Assembly: GCA_965153355.1 (NCBI GenBank)
Contig: OZ231127.1
Coordinates: forward strand, 95,294,001-95,358,000
Length of the DNA: 64,000 nt
Source: Flaccisagitta enflata
Lineage: Eukaryota > Chaetognatha > Sagittoidea > Aphragmophora
Direction of reading: 5' to 3'
Made by a program: the position numbers and the translations under genes
Part shown: in pieces, positions 11,136 through 23,423 of the stretch
Layout of the letters: each line of letters starts with the position of its first letter
Position numbering within the stretch: position 1 is the stretch's first letter
Notes under the pieces: model-generated
The model's input: the letters and a program-made list of their open reading frames with translations, nothing else
What the model was told of the DNA's origin: nothing
Database searches by the model: none

Positions 11136-12435
11136 GGGCATGAACGCTATCAAACCAATGAGCGCCGAGGCTGCGGAAATTCTCAAAGAATGTTGCGCCA
11201 CCAAGTCTGGTTATCGGAAAACAATTTCGGAAAACTGCTGCAAACTTCTTGGCGTCTCCATCTTGAACATGTGGATCCGCGAACGAATGCACGATCAATT
11301 CCTGTCACTCATAAACAGGAATGGAAATCACGATGGAATCTACGAAGGTAAACGGCAAATCAAAGAAGGACACAGAAGGAGATCAAAAGAATTCTTGAGT
11401 AAGTTTTTGAATACCGAAAGTGCGGTGGTGGACGTTGGTGCTTTGGTTTACAATTGTCAGCTTTATTGCCCTAACGCAACCTGGTCAGCCAGTTTTATTG
11501 AGCGGGAACAGCTTCCCTTCATGGTCGCGTATTTGAAAAGTCTGGGTATCAAAGACTTTGCTCAGTGCGAGAGTTGCGATCCTTGTAAGAATGAAGCAAA
11601 TCACTGCGATAAGAACGCCATTTGCAAATGGAAAGACGAATCAATTTCGAAGAAGGTAGATCGTTATTCTTGCGAATGTAAGCCTGGCTACCAAGGTGAT
11701 GGCAAAACATGCAGAAAAAGCGACTGCGATTTGCAGGTTTGCAAGAAGAGAAAAGCGTGTAAAGACCTGGTCACTCGTCATTATGATAACTCTATTTGGG
11801 TTCGAGCACGCACATTCAATTATTGGTATCGTGTCAGTGCTAAATGCCATTTGAAATATTCTCTAACATCTACACCTAGACCGTCGGGATTCGAACTCCG
11901 GTATGGGCTTCGTCTTTCAAAGCAAACTGACAAATGTAAAGTGAAAACCCACGCAGCTTCTGTACTGAACAGAAATCACGATTTTACACTCAGGCAAACT
12001 CTTACGCGCCAATGTGTTTGCAATAGGAAATATTTTGACTCGTTTGAAGGCAGAACAACTTATCCCGGGTGCAAATCGGGATATCATGGTACATCAAACG
12101 GCTTTGCCTTTGATAAATTCTCCCCTGGTTCAGGCAAGCTTCGTGTTCAGACAGATTACCACTGCAACAAAGGCTATTGTAGAGGTGGCAGCTCAAAAAC
12201 CTGCAAGGCGATCGGAAACAGTCAAAGTACTTGTCGGGCATTTTGCTGGCTCGGTATAGGCATGTCTTCTTGCCTTGAAGTGCGCGATGAATACAGTGAA
12301 TACAAGAATCTTCATGGGCAAAGGTGCGAGCGATGGTGGTGTGGCGTGCCTCCGCCTCGGCCTCGGCCTCGGCCTCGGCGGCCTGAGGGAGAGTCCGATG
12401 ACGTCGCAATTTTTGGGGTGGGTGTAGGCGGGTAG
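11136..12435 (+). CDS. Cys-rich secreted-type protein with EGF-like module
   Basis: Acceptor TTTTCTTTTACAG ends at 11135; ATG is at 11140 but the frame is open from the splice site, so the ATG may be internal. Residues about 143-192 hold an EGF-like module: CxxCxxC start, NAIC, then YSCECKPGYQGDGKTC, the typical end of EGF modules of the nidogen/EGF_3 kind. Downstream are some 20 more cysteines in a pattern not recognised, suggesting an extracellular disulfide-rich fold. The last 30 codons run through a CCTCGG hexamer repeat (PRPRPR) and look less like conserved protein. The 3' end directly abuts a hairpin repeat at 12466. No signal peptide is visible in this part; it would be on an upstream exon. 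Confidence 0.6.
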
Positions 12436-12465
12436 ACAAGAGGCGTCAGCCAACCCCCTTTTTTT

Positions 12466-12622
12466 AGTCGCGGACTCGCGACTCTTGAACCCGCCGTGTA
12501 CATCGGTTGGTCGGTACGTCGGTAACCAAAACAAAATGCGACCTTTTTTTTTTTTTTGCTATTCGGCTCCTGCCCACCTGTCCGCAACTTAGGGAGAGTG
12601 TATACGGCCTTGTTAGACTTTG
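12466..12622 (+). repeat. hairpin short repeat, TCGCG type
   Basis: Starts with TTTTTTAG and a hairpin AGTCGCG-GACT-CGCGACT, then GGTTGGTCGGTACGTCGG, a T tract, CCTGCCCACCTGTCCGCAAC and a degenerate GTATACGGCCTTGTT end. See the family description in the findings. Confidence 0.75.
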
Positions 12623-13430
12623 ATGAACTGATAATTTTTGAGAGAAAAAAAGAGGGGAAAAACAATATAGAGGAATGAAAAGGACCCAGGATTCGGGTCT
12701 TTTCATCGAATTGTATGTAAATTTTAGCTTGCCAACAAACGAATTTTCAAGGTTGTCATTGACTGTATACAGTGTATATGCTCTGAGCTAATCCTACAAA
12801 GATTATTGACATAATTTGGGCCATCGCTTACACAAACTCAAGTTACAGAAAAAAAAATGCCAATTTTCCAGCAGAAAAAAAATATCTTTTGCCGCTTTGC
12901 ATTGATAGTACTCATTTTTCTTGCATCTGTCGTTTCTTGACAGCTGAACCTACAACATTCAGAAATTCAGTGTTCAATGTTGATTCTGAAAACCACCATG
13001 TTTAAGGTGGTAGAAGATTTTTTTTTCAGTATTTATTTCCAAAAATGCTTGCCAAAAAAAACTATTTGTTTGCAAAATAGACACACCTGACTTTTTTGCC
13101 TGTTTTAGCCAACTGTTTTTTTTTTCTTTTTTTTCTTTTTTTTTTTTTTTTTGCAAAAAAGAAAAATCAATAAAGCATTGGCCCAGTCTTGTGCTTTAAT
13201 TCAGCATTCTTTATTACCACATTTGTAAATACATTGATGGATTGATTTAAGCCAAAGATTGGCCTCTTAATTCACTTTCCGGTAAAGATTCAAGTTTGTC
13301 CTAGGAGTACAAGAGGGAGTCTTCTTGGTTTTGCTGTCGTCAATTTTGACCTAAATTTCCTTGTTTGTACATTTTGCTCATTTTGCTCTTCTGTTTTTCT
13401 TTTTTTCAAAATGGGACATAAAAGATGTTT
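12623..13430. other. no gene seen
   Basis: AT-rich sequence with A and T runs (13118-13155 is mostly T). Nothing recognised. Confidence 0.5.
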
Positions 13431-13435
13431 TGATA

Positions 13436-13987
13436 CAGTAGATCTCGTCTAGACTTGAGATAACGGGGGCAAGCATTGTAGAAGAACCAATGAAGCCAGG
13501 GGAGTGATATTTGAAACATGGAATGATAAAGGGATGCTTTATTGCCCATGATATCTGGTTGCCATGGAAACGCATTTCTATGTATTTTTGCTAAAATATC
13601 AATATTTTGAGAATTTTTTTGAGGGAACATTTTTTAAAATCAAATTTGCTAAAACTTTCCCACAGTACGTTCTGTAAGAATGTCGCTCGTTTAGCGGTTG
13701 CTAAGGGTTGTCACACATGGATACGCTCCCTAGCAACGGCCAAACCAGCGACATTCTTACAGAACATACTGTGGGAAAGTTGTAGCAAATTTGATTTTAA
13801 GCAATGTTCCCTAAAAAAATCTCTCAAAATATTGATATTTTAGCGAGAATACATGGAAATGTGTTTCCATAGCAACCAGCTTTCATAGGGAATTAAGCAA
13901 CCTTTGATCCAAATATCGCTCCCCTGCCTTCATTTGTTTTTCTACAATGCTTGCCCCCGTTATCTCAAGTCTAGACGAGATCTACTG
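13436..13987. mobile_element. 550-bp foldback element with TA flanks
   Basis: The whole element is an imperfect palindrome: CAGTAGATCTCGTCTAGACT at 13436 matches its inverted copy ending at 13987, and the match continues inward to a spacer near 13700-13735. TA lies on both sides, as after Tc1/mariner insertion. The inner core (CCCACAGTACGTTCTGTAAG..., GTTGCTAGGG) is shared with the elements at 17440 and 45909. Confidence 0.85.
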
Positions 13988-15289
13988 TATGCATCGGCAC
14001 AAATATTATGGGATTTCCAAGATGAGGGGGTCTAAAACGCGGACAAATGGAGATCCGCATCTGGATACCAATTCTGTTCTACTCTGTCACGTGAACTATC
14101 CCTCTCGTAGTAATAGTTCCTCAGTCACGGCTATCAAACATTGGACAAGTCCTCCAAACAATGAAAATTGTACAACTGAATTACGGGTATTCAAACATGA
14201 TATTAACGTTTTTTTTTTTTTATTTCCCAGTATGATTGATTACTGATGATTTTACCGGATGGATTTTTTACATGGATATGACTTAGAACCTTTATTCAAA
14301 GTTTTACAATTTGCATTTGCTTTTAAATCTGTTATGAATTTGTTCTTAAGGACCCCCTTCTTATTTGAGCCCCTTCCCATTATGAGTTACAGCATTACAG
14401 ATTGCTTCAGATCATCTAAAAAAGACTTTGTTGCCTTTAAACTAGGTGATGAAAAAAAATGTAAACTAAAAAAAAAAAATTTGATGTGAGGGAAAAAAAA
14501 ACTAAAGCATTCTCATTTTGAGCTGAGCTGATTGGCCTTTTTTATATCTACCTAAACAAAGTTAAACATTTTTTGTTATTCAATCAGGTAAGCTAATATT
14601 ATTTGGTACAGGTTTGTTTTGATTAGGATTTTAGAATTTTGTAGAAATGATCACAAGTTATTGCATATGCATCACCCCCAAAATGTCTTTTGCATTTTGA
14701 ATACTCCATTATCTTTATAATGCAGTTGTTAATTCTGTTTTAAACTCTTTTAGTTCGTTTCTTCTAACTTTATGTGTGCATATTTCTATTTCTGTTTGAG
14801 GCACATCTATTTTTGTTTCTACCAAATATTTTTTGTTTAGTCAGTGACTTAACCAAAATCTTAACATTTCTTTCCATTTCTAAACATAATAAAAGTTGGC
14901 GCTAAATAGAGGGTAAATACCGCTTTGTCATTTTTCAATTTTGTGAACGCCCCAGGCGCTAATTAGAGAAAATACCATGGTAAAATTGCAATATAATTGT
15001 TTCACTGTTTACAATTCATTGTTAGCATGTTATAAAAATTCATTGCGCGATTAAACTCATGTCATGAACTACGAATCCTCAAATTGTTAAATCAGATGTG
15101 ATTGGATACAATTGATTTAAAGTATTTGCACATATGGTGAGATAGATGAGAATATAAATTATTCATTTGGGTAATACACATATGTTTTTGCAGAGTAAAA
15201 GTCCACAAAATATTTCACTAAGCTTTGGCTTACCATCATTCAGCTGTGAGAACAATTTAAGCAGGATTTAAACTCATGCAGATTTTCCC
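13988..15289. other. no gene seen
   Basis: AT-rich unique-looking DNA; short open frames only, no splice-bounded coding block recognised. Confidence 0.5.
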
Positions 15290-15362
15290 CTTAGGTGGCT
15301 ACTATTGGATGGACAGATAGACCAAAAAGTGGCTAATAGAGTCGCGTGTACGCGACTAAAAA
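15290..15362 (-). repeat. hairpin short repeat, truncated
   Basis: Ends with AGAGTCGCGTGTACGCGACT followed by AAAAATGG, the 5' hairpin of the family in reverse orientation; the rest is short or diverged. Confidence 0.6.
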
Positions 15363-15555
15363 TGGTTCAGATATAGATTTCTGCAAATATTTGGACTTCT
15401 TCCACACTTTAGGTTGAATACCGATAAACATGTGCCACACAACTGAGTACCAATTTTCTCTGTCTTTTTCCGCATCCAGTTTCGCTTGCATTTCAACATT
15501 TTTTTTCTTCTCCTTCAAATTCTACTTCAATTTCCTCTGACTACTCTTTTTGGGC

Positions 15556-16081
15556 AGCGGCCCCGGAGGGGCCGATGACCTATGATTCCACATAGGGCAA
15601 TTTTCTCCGGTTTCTACTTTCCGTCCGTCCGTCCGTCCGTCCCCCCCCAAGCCTCTAATAAAGCCTCTCAGACCCCAAATCAGGCCTTTTTGACTCCAAA
15701 TCAGACCTTTCTGACCCCAAATCGGGCTTCTCAGACCTCAAATCAGGCCTCCCAGACCCCAAATCAGGCCTCTAAGACCCCAAATCAGGCCTCGCAGACC
15801 CCAGATCAGGCTTCTCAGACCCCAAATTAAGCCTCTCAGATCCAAATCAGGCCTCAGACCCCATGTCAGGCTTATCAGACCCCAAATTAGACCCCTCAGT
15901 CCCAAATAAGGCCTCTCAGACTCCAAATCAAGCCTCTCAGACCCCAAACCACGCCTCTCACACCCTAAATCAGACCTTTCAGAGCCAAAATCAAGCCTCT
16001 CAGCCCTTCAAACCGGCTTCTCAAACTGGAGAAAATTGTCCTATGTGGAATCATAGGTCATCGGCCCCTCCGGGGCCGCTG
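15556..16081. mobile_element. inverted-repeat-bounded minisatellite element
   Basis: Arms of about 60 bp (15556-15618 and 16022-16081) are near-perfect inverted copies; each contains the GC hairpin GGCCCCGGAGGGGCC. Between them lies a roughly 20-bp minisatellite (CAGGCCTCTCAGACCCCAAA type, about 17 units, 15645-16010) after a CCGT tetranucleotide run. Apparent ORFs here are repeats. Confidence 0.85.
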
Positions 16082-16109
16082 CCCCTCTCATAATCTCATT
16101 CCCACACAC

Positions 16110-16860
16110 ACTAACTTAGGGGCCTCGGGTACCGCTGACCATGTAACGCTTTTGCGACTATTACTTTTCTGTTTACTACTACCTACTTACGTTTCCACTT
16201 ACTCCCGTCGCAGTACAGTTCTGCTTTCACTTTTTAGGCCGATGACCTATGCTTTCAAACATGAAGTTTCTCCTCTTTCTACGTCCTCCCCCCCCCCCCA
16301 GGCCTCGAGACCCGAATTCCCCAATTTTGACCAATTTTGGCCAAATTTGGGCCAATTCAGCGAAATTTTGCCAAATTCGGTCAAAATTGCCAAATTCTGC
16401 CCAGTTCTGCCCAAATTCCAGACCCGAGGCCCATATCTCAGTCTTAACGCCTAAATCCCAGCCTCAAAGCCGAAATCCTAGCCTCAAGAACAAAATAAAG
16501 CCCTGAGGCCCAAATCCCAGCCACAAAGCTCAAAACCCCAGCCCCAAGGCCTAAATCTCAGCCCCAAACTATGGTCCACACAAAAAGAAATTGCTCCTCC
16601 TTCTACGCCCAAATTCTAGCCTCAAGAACAAAATCCAGCCCTGAGGCCCAAATACCATCCCCAAAGTCCAAAACCCACCCTAAGGCCTAAATCCTAACCA
16701 CTAAGAGAAGGAGAAATTTCCTCATGTGTGAGAGCGTAGTTCATTGGGCCCTTCGGGGCCACTACCATGCTCCCTCCCTCAACTTCAATCACAACCAGGC
16801 AGGGCACGGGTGCCGTTGACCAACTAACGCTTTTGCGACTATTTCTACTTCCCGTACTTC
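16110..16860. repeat. second, decayed copy of the inverted-repeat minisatellite element and flanks
   Basis: GGCCGATGACCTATGCTTTC at 16238 and TTCATTGGGCCCTTCGGGGC near 16740-16760 are diverged counterparts of the arms of the 15556 element; a C-rich run and CAAATCCCAGCC-like units lie between. A further motif (GGGTACCGCTGACC then AACGCTTTTGCGACTATT) occurs at 16124 and 16806 and also at 11043, marking another dispersed repeat. Confidence 0.6.
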
Positions 16861-17054
16861 CACTTTCGCCTCTTTCCCACTTTCGCATCCGCCTTGGCAC
16901 GTATTCTACTCGTTAGGGTTGTAATATGAAATGAGGAATGATATCATTCACGCGGATCTGGAAGGCCCTCTTACAGATCTTCCCCTACAAGATCGCAAAA
17001 TGGCTAGTCAGCAAAAATTCCAACATAAAATTTATATACCCTCTTTGGATCATA

Positions 17055-17437
17055 TACTACTCGACTCAAAAAAAAAAAGCCGCACCCAATTTTGCATTGA
17101 TAAAAATCAAGTGATTTTTTTGTCGGCTGATGTAGTTTCAAAGATTTTCAAATTTTCTTTCATTCTAGATCAATCCCAGATCTGTATCTCAAACGGTATA
17201 AAAGCTAGAGCTTGTCAAAAAGATATTCTGATTTGTAAAAATGCTCATTTTTCAATGGGATTGCAAACTGATTATGGCAATATTTCTACTCTTTCTTATG
17301 CCATCTCTAAACAAAAAAGCTACAATTGCCAGATTGGAGCCAAATGAAAAAACTCTCCAAGAGCTAATTAATTTTCTTTAATTCAAGATCACAATTTACC
17401 TTTTATAAGTGCGGCTTTTTTATTGAGTTGAGTAGTA
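17055..17437. mobile_element. MITE, TA-flanked, family B
   Basis: Terminal inverted repeats ACTACTCGACTCAA... followed by an A run and GCCGCAC, and GTGCGGC...TTGAGTTGAGTAGT at the right, with TA outside. Same interior, reversed, in the elements at 17753 and 47083. The 139-codon open frame at 16931-17347 falls mostly in it and is not a gene. Confidence 0.8.
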
Positions 17438-17439
17438 TA

Positions 17440-18292
17440 CAGTAGATTCCGTCGACTTGAAATAACAGGGGCAAGCCTTATGGGAAAAATTGAAGGAAGC
17501 CAGGGGAGTGATATTTGAATTATAGACTGAAAAGAGGATGCTTTATTCTCCATGATAGCAGGTTGCTGTAGAAACACATTTCCACCTATTCTTGCTCTAT
17601 GAAAGATTTTAGAGGGAACATTGTTTAAAATCAAAGTTGCTACAACATAACCACAGTGTATGCTATAAAAATGTCCCTCATTTGGCGGTTGCTAGGGAGC
17701 ATCACTGGGCTGTCGCAGTTCCGCTCCCAAGCAATTGATACATTGAGGAGAATATACTAGTCGACTCAATAAAAAAGCCGCAATTTTAAAAGGCAAATTG
17801 TCATACTAAATTTAAAGATAACTAATTAAATCCTAGATCATTAGAAAGCTCTTGAAAAGATCTTTCATTTGGCTTCAATCTGGCAATTCTAGCTTTATCT
17901 TTTTAGAAATGGCATAAGGATGAGTAGAAACATTACCATTTTTAATTTGCAATTTTATTGAAAAATGATGATTTTTACAAATTAGCAGATAACTTTAACA
18001 AGCCCTAGCTCCTAAACCGTTTGAGACACAGATCTGGGACTTGTCTAAAATGAAAGAAAATTTAAAAATTTTCAAAATTATCTCAACAGAAAATTTTTTG
18101 ATAATTTTTTTTTTTATTCATTAAACAAAAAAGAGGTCCGGCTTTTTTTATGAGTCGAATAGTATTGAAATGTGTTTCCATGCCAACCAGCTATCATAAG
18201 GAATAAAGCATCTTTTTGTTAGTCTATGAACCAAATATCATTCCCCTGACTGCATTTGCCCCCAATATCTCAAGTCAAGGTTAAATCTACTG
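17440..18292. mobile_element. foldback element related to 13436, split by a nested insertion
   Basis: CAGTAGATTCCGTCGACTTG at 17440 is inverted at 18270-18292 (AAGTCAAGGTTAAATCTACTG), TA on both sides. Its core GTTGCTAGGGAGC is that of the 13436 element. The right half is interrupted by the family B element at 17753-18166. Confidence 0.75.
17753..18166. mobile_element. MITE family B, nested insertion
   Basis: TACTAGTCGACTCAATAAAA at the left and TTATGAGTCGAATAGTA at the right, interior the reverse complement of 17055-17437. It sits inside the foldback element, so it is the younger of the two. Confidence 0.75.
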
Positions 18293-18338
18293 TATATTGG
18301 TTAGAGAAATTAAGCTATCTTTCAAATATATGTTTGTG

Positions 18339-18626
<288 letters not shown>

Positions 18627-18774
18627 CTACTTTCTTCCCCCACGGCACTTTAAAAGGTGGATGATGAATTATGTGATAACCAGCAAATCGAGGGACTAAA
18701 TTATGTCTGCCTTGAGGTCAGCCCAAGAAAAAAAAACACCTCAAACGAGAAAAGGAGCAAAAATGACTAGATGG

Positions 18775-19120
18775 CCGCTGCCAGACTTCAGTTAAGTCTC
18801 AGTCAGGCCTTAGTCAGGCCGCTGCCAGGCTTCAGTCAGGCCTCAGTCAGGCTTCAGTCAGGCCTCAGTCAGGCCTTAGTCAGGCCTCAGGTATCAGTCA
18901 GGCCTCAGTCAGGCCTCAGGTGACAGTCAGGCCTCAGTCAGGCTTCAGTCAGGCCTCAGTCAGGCCTCAGTCAGGCTGAGGTCAGGCTGAAGTCAGGCTG
19001 TAGTCAGGCTGAAGTCAGGCTGAAGTCAAGCCTTAGTCAGGCTGAAGTCAGGCTGAAGTCGGTCTGAAGTCAGGCCTCAGGCTTTAATCAGACCTCAGTC
19101 AGCCCCCAATTAGGCTTAAA
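18775..19120. repeat. CAGTCAGGCCT minisatellite
   Basis: Units of 11 bp (CAGTCAGGCCT, then GAAGTCAGGCT) about 25 times. The core AGGCCTCAGTC resembles the minisatellite inside the inverted-repeat elements. Confidence 0.85.
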
Positions 19121-19499
19121 TATTGCAAAGGTAAACAGACGTATGGAGGGGCGTAACAAGGCACATTGCTTACTAGTCTAAGTTTGAGATGAAGGCTGTT
19201 TTGTGGTAGAAATGGCGCGGTGATGACTGATGAGGTTCATGACCCAAATGAGACAGTGGTTGGGTCTCGTTGCTACGATGATTTAGTAACTCGGCATTGA
19301 TGTGTGCAACAATTCATCCTATCTAAAACTCATACAATGATCAAAATAATGAGTAATTGACTTGGTGGTAAATTTAGCCATGATAGTTCACCCTCTGGTA
19401 CTGATGTGGCAATAGAGAATTGTACTAATACGTCTCTTCTCGTTCTTTCTTTTTATTCTCCAATTGATAAGGCGACTGTGCAAATTCTTTAATAAGATT

Positions 19500-19690
19500 T
19501 ACGAGGAAAAATTAACAGACCTAAAGACTGACAGACGGACAGAAAAACAAACAGACTTACAGATGGACAGACGAACAAACAGACTTACAGACGGAAAGAC
19601 AAACAAACAGACAGACGAACAGACTTACAGACGGACAGAAAAACAGACTTACAGACAGGCAAACAAACAGACTTACAGACGGACAGACAA

Positions 19691-19760
<70 letters not shown>

Positions 19761-19776
19761 TGACAGACGGAGAGGC

Positions 19777-19852
<76 letters not shown>

Positions 19853-19888
19853 GAACAGACTGACAGACAGACAGACAGACAGACAGAC

Positions 19889-19950
<62 letters not shown>

Positions 19951-19990
19951 GGACAGACGAACAGACTGACAGACGGAGAGACAAACAAAT
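19500..19990. repeat. (CAGA)n microsatellite
   Basis: Long CAGA tract interrupted by CGGACAGA and CTTACAGA variants, decaying to the left. The 380 bases before it (19121-19499) show no gene. Confidence 0.97.
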
Positions 19991-20308
19991 CGGGCGTCTC
20001 AGTGTTTCCGGAAACGATCATCTTCTCATAATAAGGTGTGAGAATTCATCCATAAAGCAAGAAAGAGGTTCTCAGTCTCACTTCTCAGTCTCACAAGTCT
20101 CTCCAGAGTCTCTCTAGTCTCTCAACCAAAACGGCGTTTTGATGAGATATTTTGCACGGAGCCACTTGCGGCTTTTTTTGGCAGTGTCTTTGTTGATAAT
20201 CCATGACCTGAGACTGCGCATAACACTAATAACAGTAAGGTGTGCGTAATTGTTTGTTCCATTATTTCAATAAGAAATTTTGCACCATGGAGCTTCACGT
20301 TGTTTATA

Positions 20309-20500
20309 GTTGCGGACACGCAACTCTATAAGAGGCTTTGTCCGTCCGTCCGTCGGTCCGTCCGTCGGTCCGTCCGTGACCACGAGTCGAAAAGTGTCCG
20401 TCGGTCCATAATGATTGAGTTGAAAAGTGGGAAAACGCGCATATCCACCCCTGCCCACCCGTCCGCAACTGATGGCCGTGTATCCGGCCTTGTTTTATTA
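20309..20500 (+). repeat. hairpin short repeat, TTGCG type, full length
   Basis: Hairpin AGTTGCG-GACA-CGCAACT, then CTATAAGAGGCTTTGTCCG, CCGT/CGGT units, GAAAACGCGCATATCCACCC, CTGCCCACCCGTCCGCAACT and the end hairpin GGCCGTGTATCCGGCC then TTGTT. It carries extra CCGT/CGGT units in the middle. Confidence 0.85.
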
Positions 20501-20905
20501 AGCAACGTCTGCACAAAAAAGACTCCAGCTTTTACTTAGTGTCTGTTTCTATCCATCTTCATTTTTTCAAAAGCAAATTTCAGAATTGCGGACCAGATTT
20601 TTGCAATGTTATGAAATTGATTTTCTGAGAATGTCAATCCTTTCTGTAGTAAAGACTATTGTCCTTCATCTATTATTTCACCCCCGCCCCAGATATTCGT
20701 GACAGGTTCTGGGAACCTTCGCCCATTTTACACATTTACTGCCACTTTTCATTTCTGTTTTTCTATCATTTCTATCCCCTTTTAAAAAGGTAGTAGAGGA
20801 GCCATTCCGCCAAAATTACGGTCGGCCAAATTGCCATCACATTTCTTTCTCTCTCTTTCTTTTCTCTGTCTCTTTCTTTTCTCTGTCTCTGTCTCTCTCT
20901 CTCTG

Positions 20906-20948
<43 letters not shown>

Positions 20949-21180
20949 TACTCTCTCACAATTGAATTATTCAAGGCGCAGTTTTAGGTTGGAACCATGA
21001 GAATCTGGAAGGGTTTGGCGTTATGCTACAATTTTTAAAAGGAGGTAGAATTCGATATTTCTGGCAGACGAAAATAAAACTGTTGGTAGAACATCTGATC
21101 CCGAAACCCAATTACTTTTCTTCATGCCATTGAAAATCAAATTAAAGCAGACTTATCCTTCAATTGTGAAAAGAAATCAC
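20501..21180. other. no gene seen; (TC)n tract at 20845-20945
   Basis: Unassigned sequence with one short CT microsatellite. Confidence 0.5.
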
Positions 21181-21185
21181 TAATA

Positions 21186-21542
21186 TTTAATGAACGCCGG
21201 ATACACGGCTACCCAAGTGACGTGCGGGTGGGCAGGGTAGGTGATAAAAAAAGGCCTACCATTAAATAAAGTGTTACAGACCAATCAATTGGTCATCTGA
21301 CCGACCATCCAACAGGCAGCGGGTTTAAGAGTCGCGTACACGCAACTTTCATCCCAGAAGATTGCAAAATAGAACAGGGGAATTTTTCGAGGGAAAACAA
21401 AAACGGTAACTAAGTGAAATACTACGCGGGTAATTTGGGCAGGAGCTGTGAGGTCAAAATCCGCAGAAAAAAAAGTTTGACAAACGGATGGATGGACGGA
21501 CCAACGTACGGACGGACAGGCGTAGCACGCGACTAAAAAAAA
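21186..21542 (-). repeat. hairpin short repeat(s), TCGCG type, rearranged
   Basis: Left end GCCGGATACACGGC and GTGCGGGTGGGCAGG; right end GGACAGGCGTAGCACGCGACT then AAAAA. A second reversed hairpin (AGTCGCGTACACGCAACT) lies at 21330, so two partial copies are joined. Confidence 0.7.
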
Positions 21543-21627
21543 AGAAAAAAAAAGCCGCACCTTTCTGTTAAAAAAAAGCTTGAAAATTTCCTACCCCGAC
21601 ACGGAGGGGATCCCGACATTTTCAAAA

Positions 21628-22143
21628 ATCATCGAACGTTCGATGATTTTCGAAAATCATCGAACGTTCGATGATTTTGGGCTATACATACTTTTTAAAG
21701 AAAAATCATCGAACGTTCGATGATTCTCAAAAATCATCGAACGTTCAATGATTTTGGGCTATATATACTTTTTAAAGAAAAATCATCGAACATTCGATGA
21801 TTCTCGAAAATCATCGAACGTTCGATGATTTTTGAAAATCATCGAACGTTCGCTGATTTTAGGCTATCATATAACGTTAGATGAGGGAATGCTATGGAGA
21901 CTCTTAAAATAGAAAATCATCGAACGTTCGATGATTGAAAATCATCGAACGTTCGATGATTTTTTGAAAATCATTGAACGTTCGATGATTTTCGCTATTA
22001 AGAGGCTCCAAAGCCAAAAATCATCGAACGTTCGATGATTTTCTAAAATCATCGAACGTTCGATGATTTTTTGCTATAGAGCCTCTTCAAAGAGAAAATC
22101 ATCGAACGTTCGATGATTTTCAAAAATCATCGAACGTTCGATG
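21628..22143. repeat. array of a 20-bp perfect palindrome
   Basis: ATCATCGAACGTTCGATGAT or a one-base variant occurs about 14 times, mostly in pairs 2-8 bases apart, the pairs separated by spacers such as GGGCTATACATACTTTTTAA or GCTATAGAGCCTCTTCAAAG. It ends in the assembly gap directly before the DEPDC5 exon array. Confidence 0.95.
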
Positions 22144-22153
22144 NNNNNNNNNN
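22144..22153. other. assembly gap (10 N)
   Basis: Gap of unknown real size between the palindrome array and the exon array. DEPDC5 N-terminal exons could be lost here or lie further left. Confidence 0.99.
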
Positions 22154-22279
22154 TTGTCGTTCATTACAAGGCAGACATGTGGAGGATCAAACTGCAGCTA
22201 TGGACAGCCGCTTTATGAAATGCAGGTTGTTGTTTTGTTTTAACTTATGTTGTTGTTGTTGTTGTCGTTGTTGTCGTCG

Positions 22280-22359
<80 letters not shown>

Positions 22360-22438
22360 GCTGTTGATCATTACAAGGCAGACATGTGGAGGATCAAACT
22401 GCAACTACTGGACAACTGCGCTTTCGCCGAGATGCAGG

Positions 22439-22504
<66 letters not shown>

Positions 22505-22585
22505 TTGTTGTTGATCATTACAAGGCAGACATGTGGAGGATCAAACTGCAACTACTGGACAACTGCACTTTCGCCGAGATGCAGG

Positions 22586-22617
<32 letters not shown>

Positions 22618-22733
22618 GCTGTTGTTGTTGTCGATCATTACAAGGCAGACATGTGGAGGATCAAACTGCAACTACTGCGCGTTGTTGTTGTTTTTGTTGT
22701 TGTTGGACAACTGCGCTTTCGCCGTAATACAGG

Positions 22734-22768
<35 letters not shown>

Positions 22769-22841
22769 GATCATTACCAAGCAGACATTTGGAGGATCAA
22801 ACTCCAACTACTGGACAACTGCGCTTTCGCCGAGATGCAGG

Positions 22842-22904
<63 letters not shown>

Positions 22905-23112
22905 GTTGTTGTTGCTGATCATTACAAGGCATACATGTGGAGGATCAAACTCCAACTGCTGGACAACTGCGCTTTCGCCGAGATGCAGGTTGTTGTTGTT
23001 ATTGTTGTTGTTGCTATTGTTGCTGTTGTTGCTGTTGTTGATCATTACAAGGGAGACATGTGGAGGATCAAACAGCAACTACTGGACAACTGCGCTTTCG
23101 CCGAGATGCAGG

Positions 23113-23168
<56 letters not shown>

Positions 23169-23241
23169 GATCATTACAAGGCAGACATGTGGAGGATCAA
23201 ACTGCAACTACTGGACAACTGCGCTTTCGCCGAGATGCAGG

Positions 23242-23279
<38 letters not shown>

Positions 23280-23352
23280 GATCATTACAAGGCAGACATG
23301 TGGAGGATCAAACAGCAACTACTGGACAACTGCGCTTTCGCCGAGATGCAGG

Positions 23353-23423
<71 letters not shown>

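Noticed and set aside
11880-11905. GGGATTCGAACTCCGG-like stretch resembling a tRNA T arm
   Set aside because: It lies in the Cys-rich ORF, and no acceptor stem, D arm or anticodon arm surrounds it.
16931-17347. 139-codon ORF
   Set aside because: Most of it lies inside a MITE (17055-17437) whose other copies do not keep the frame.
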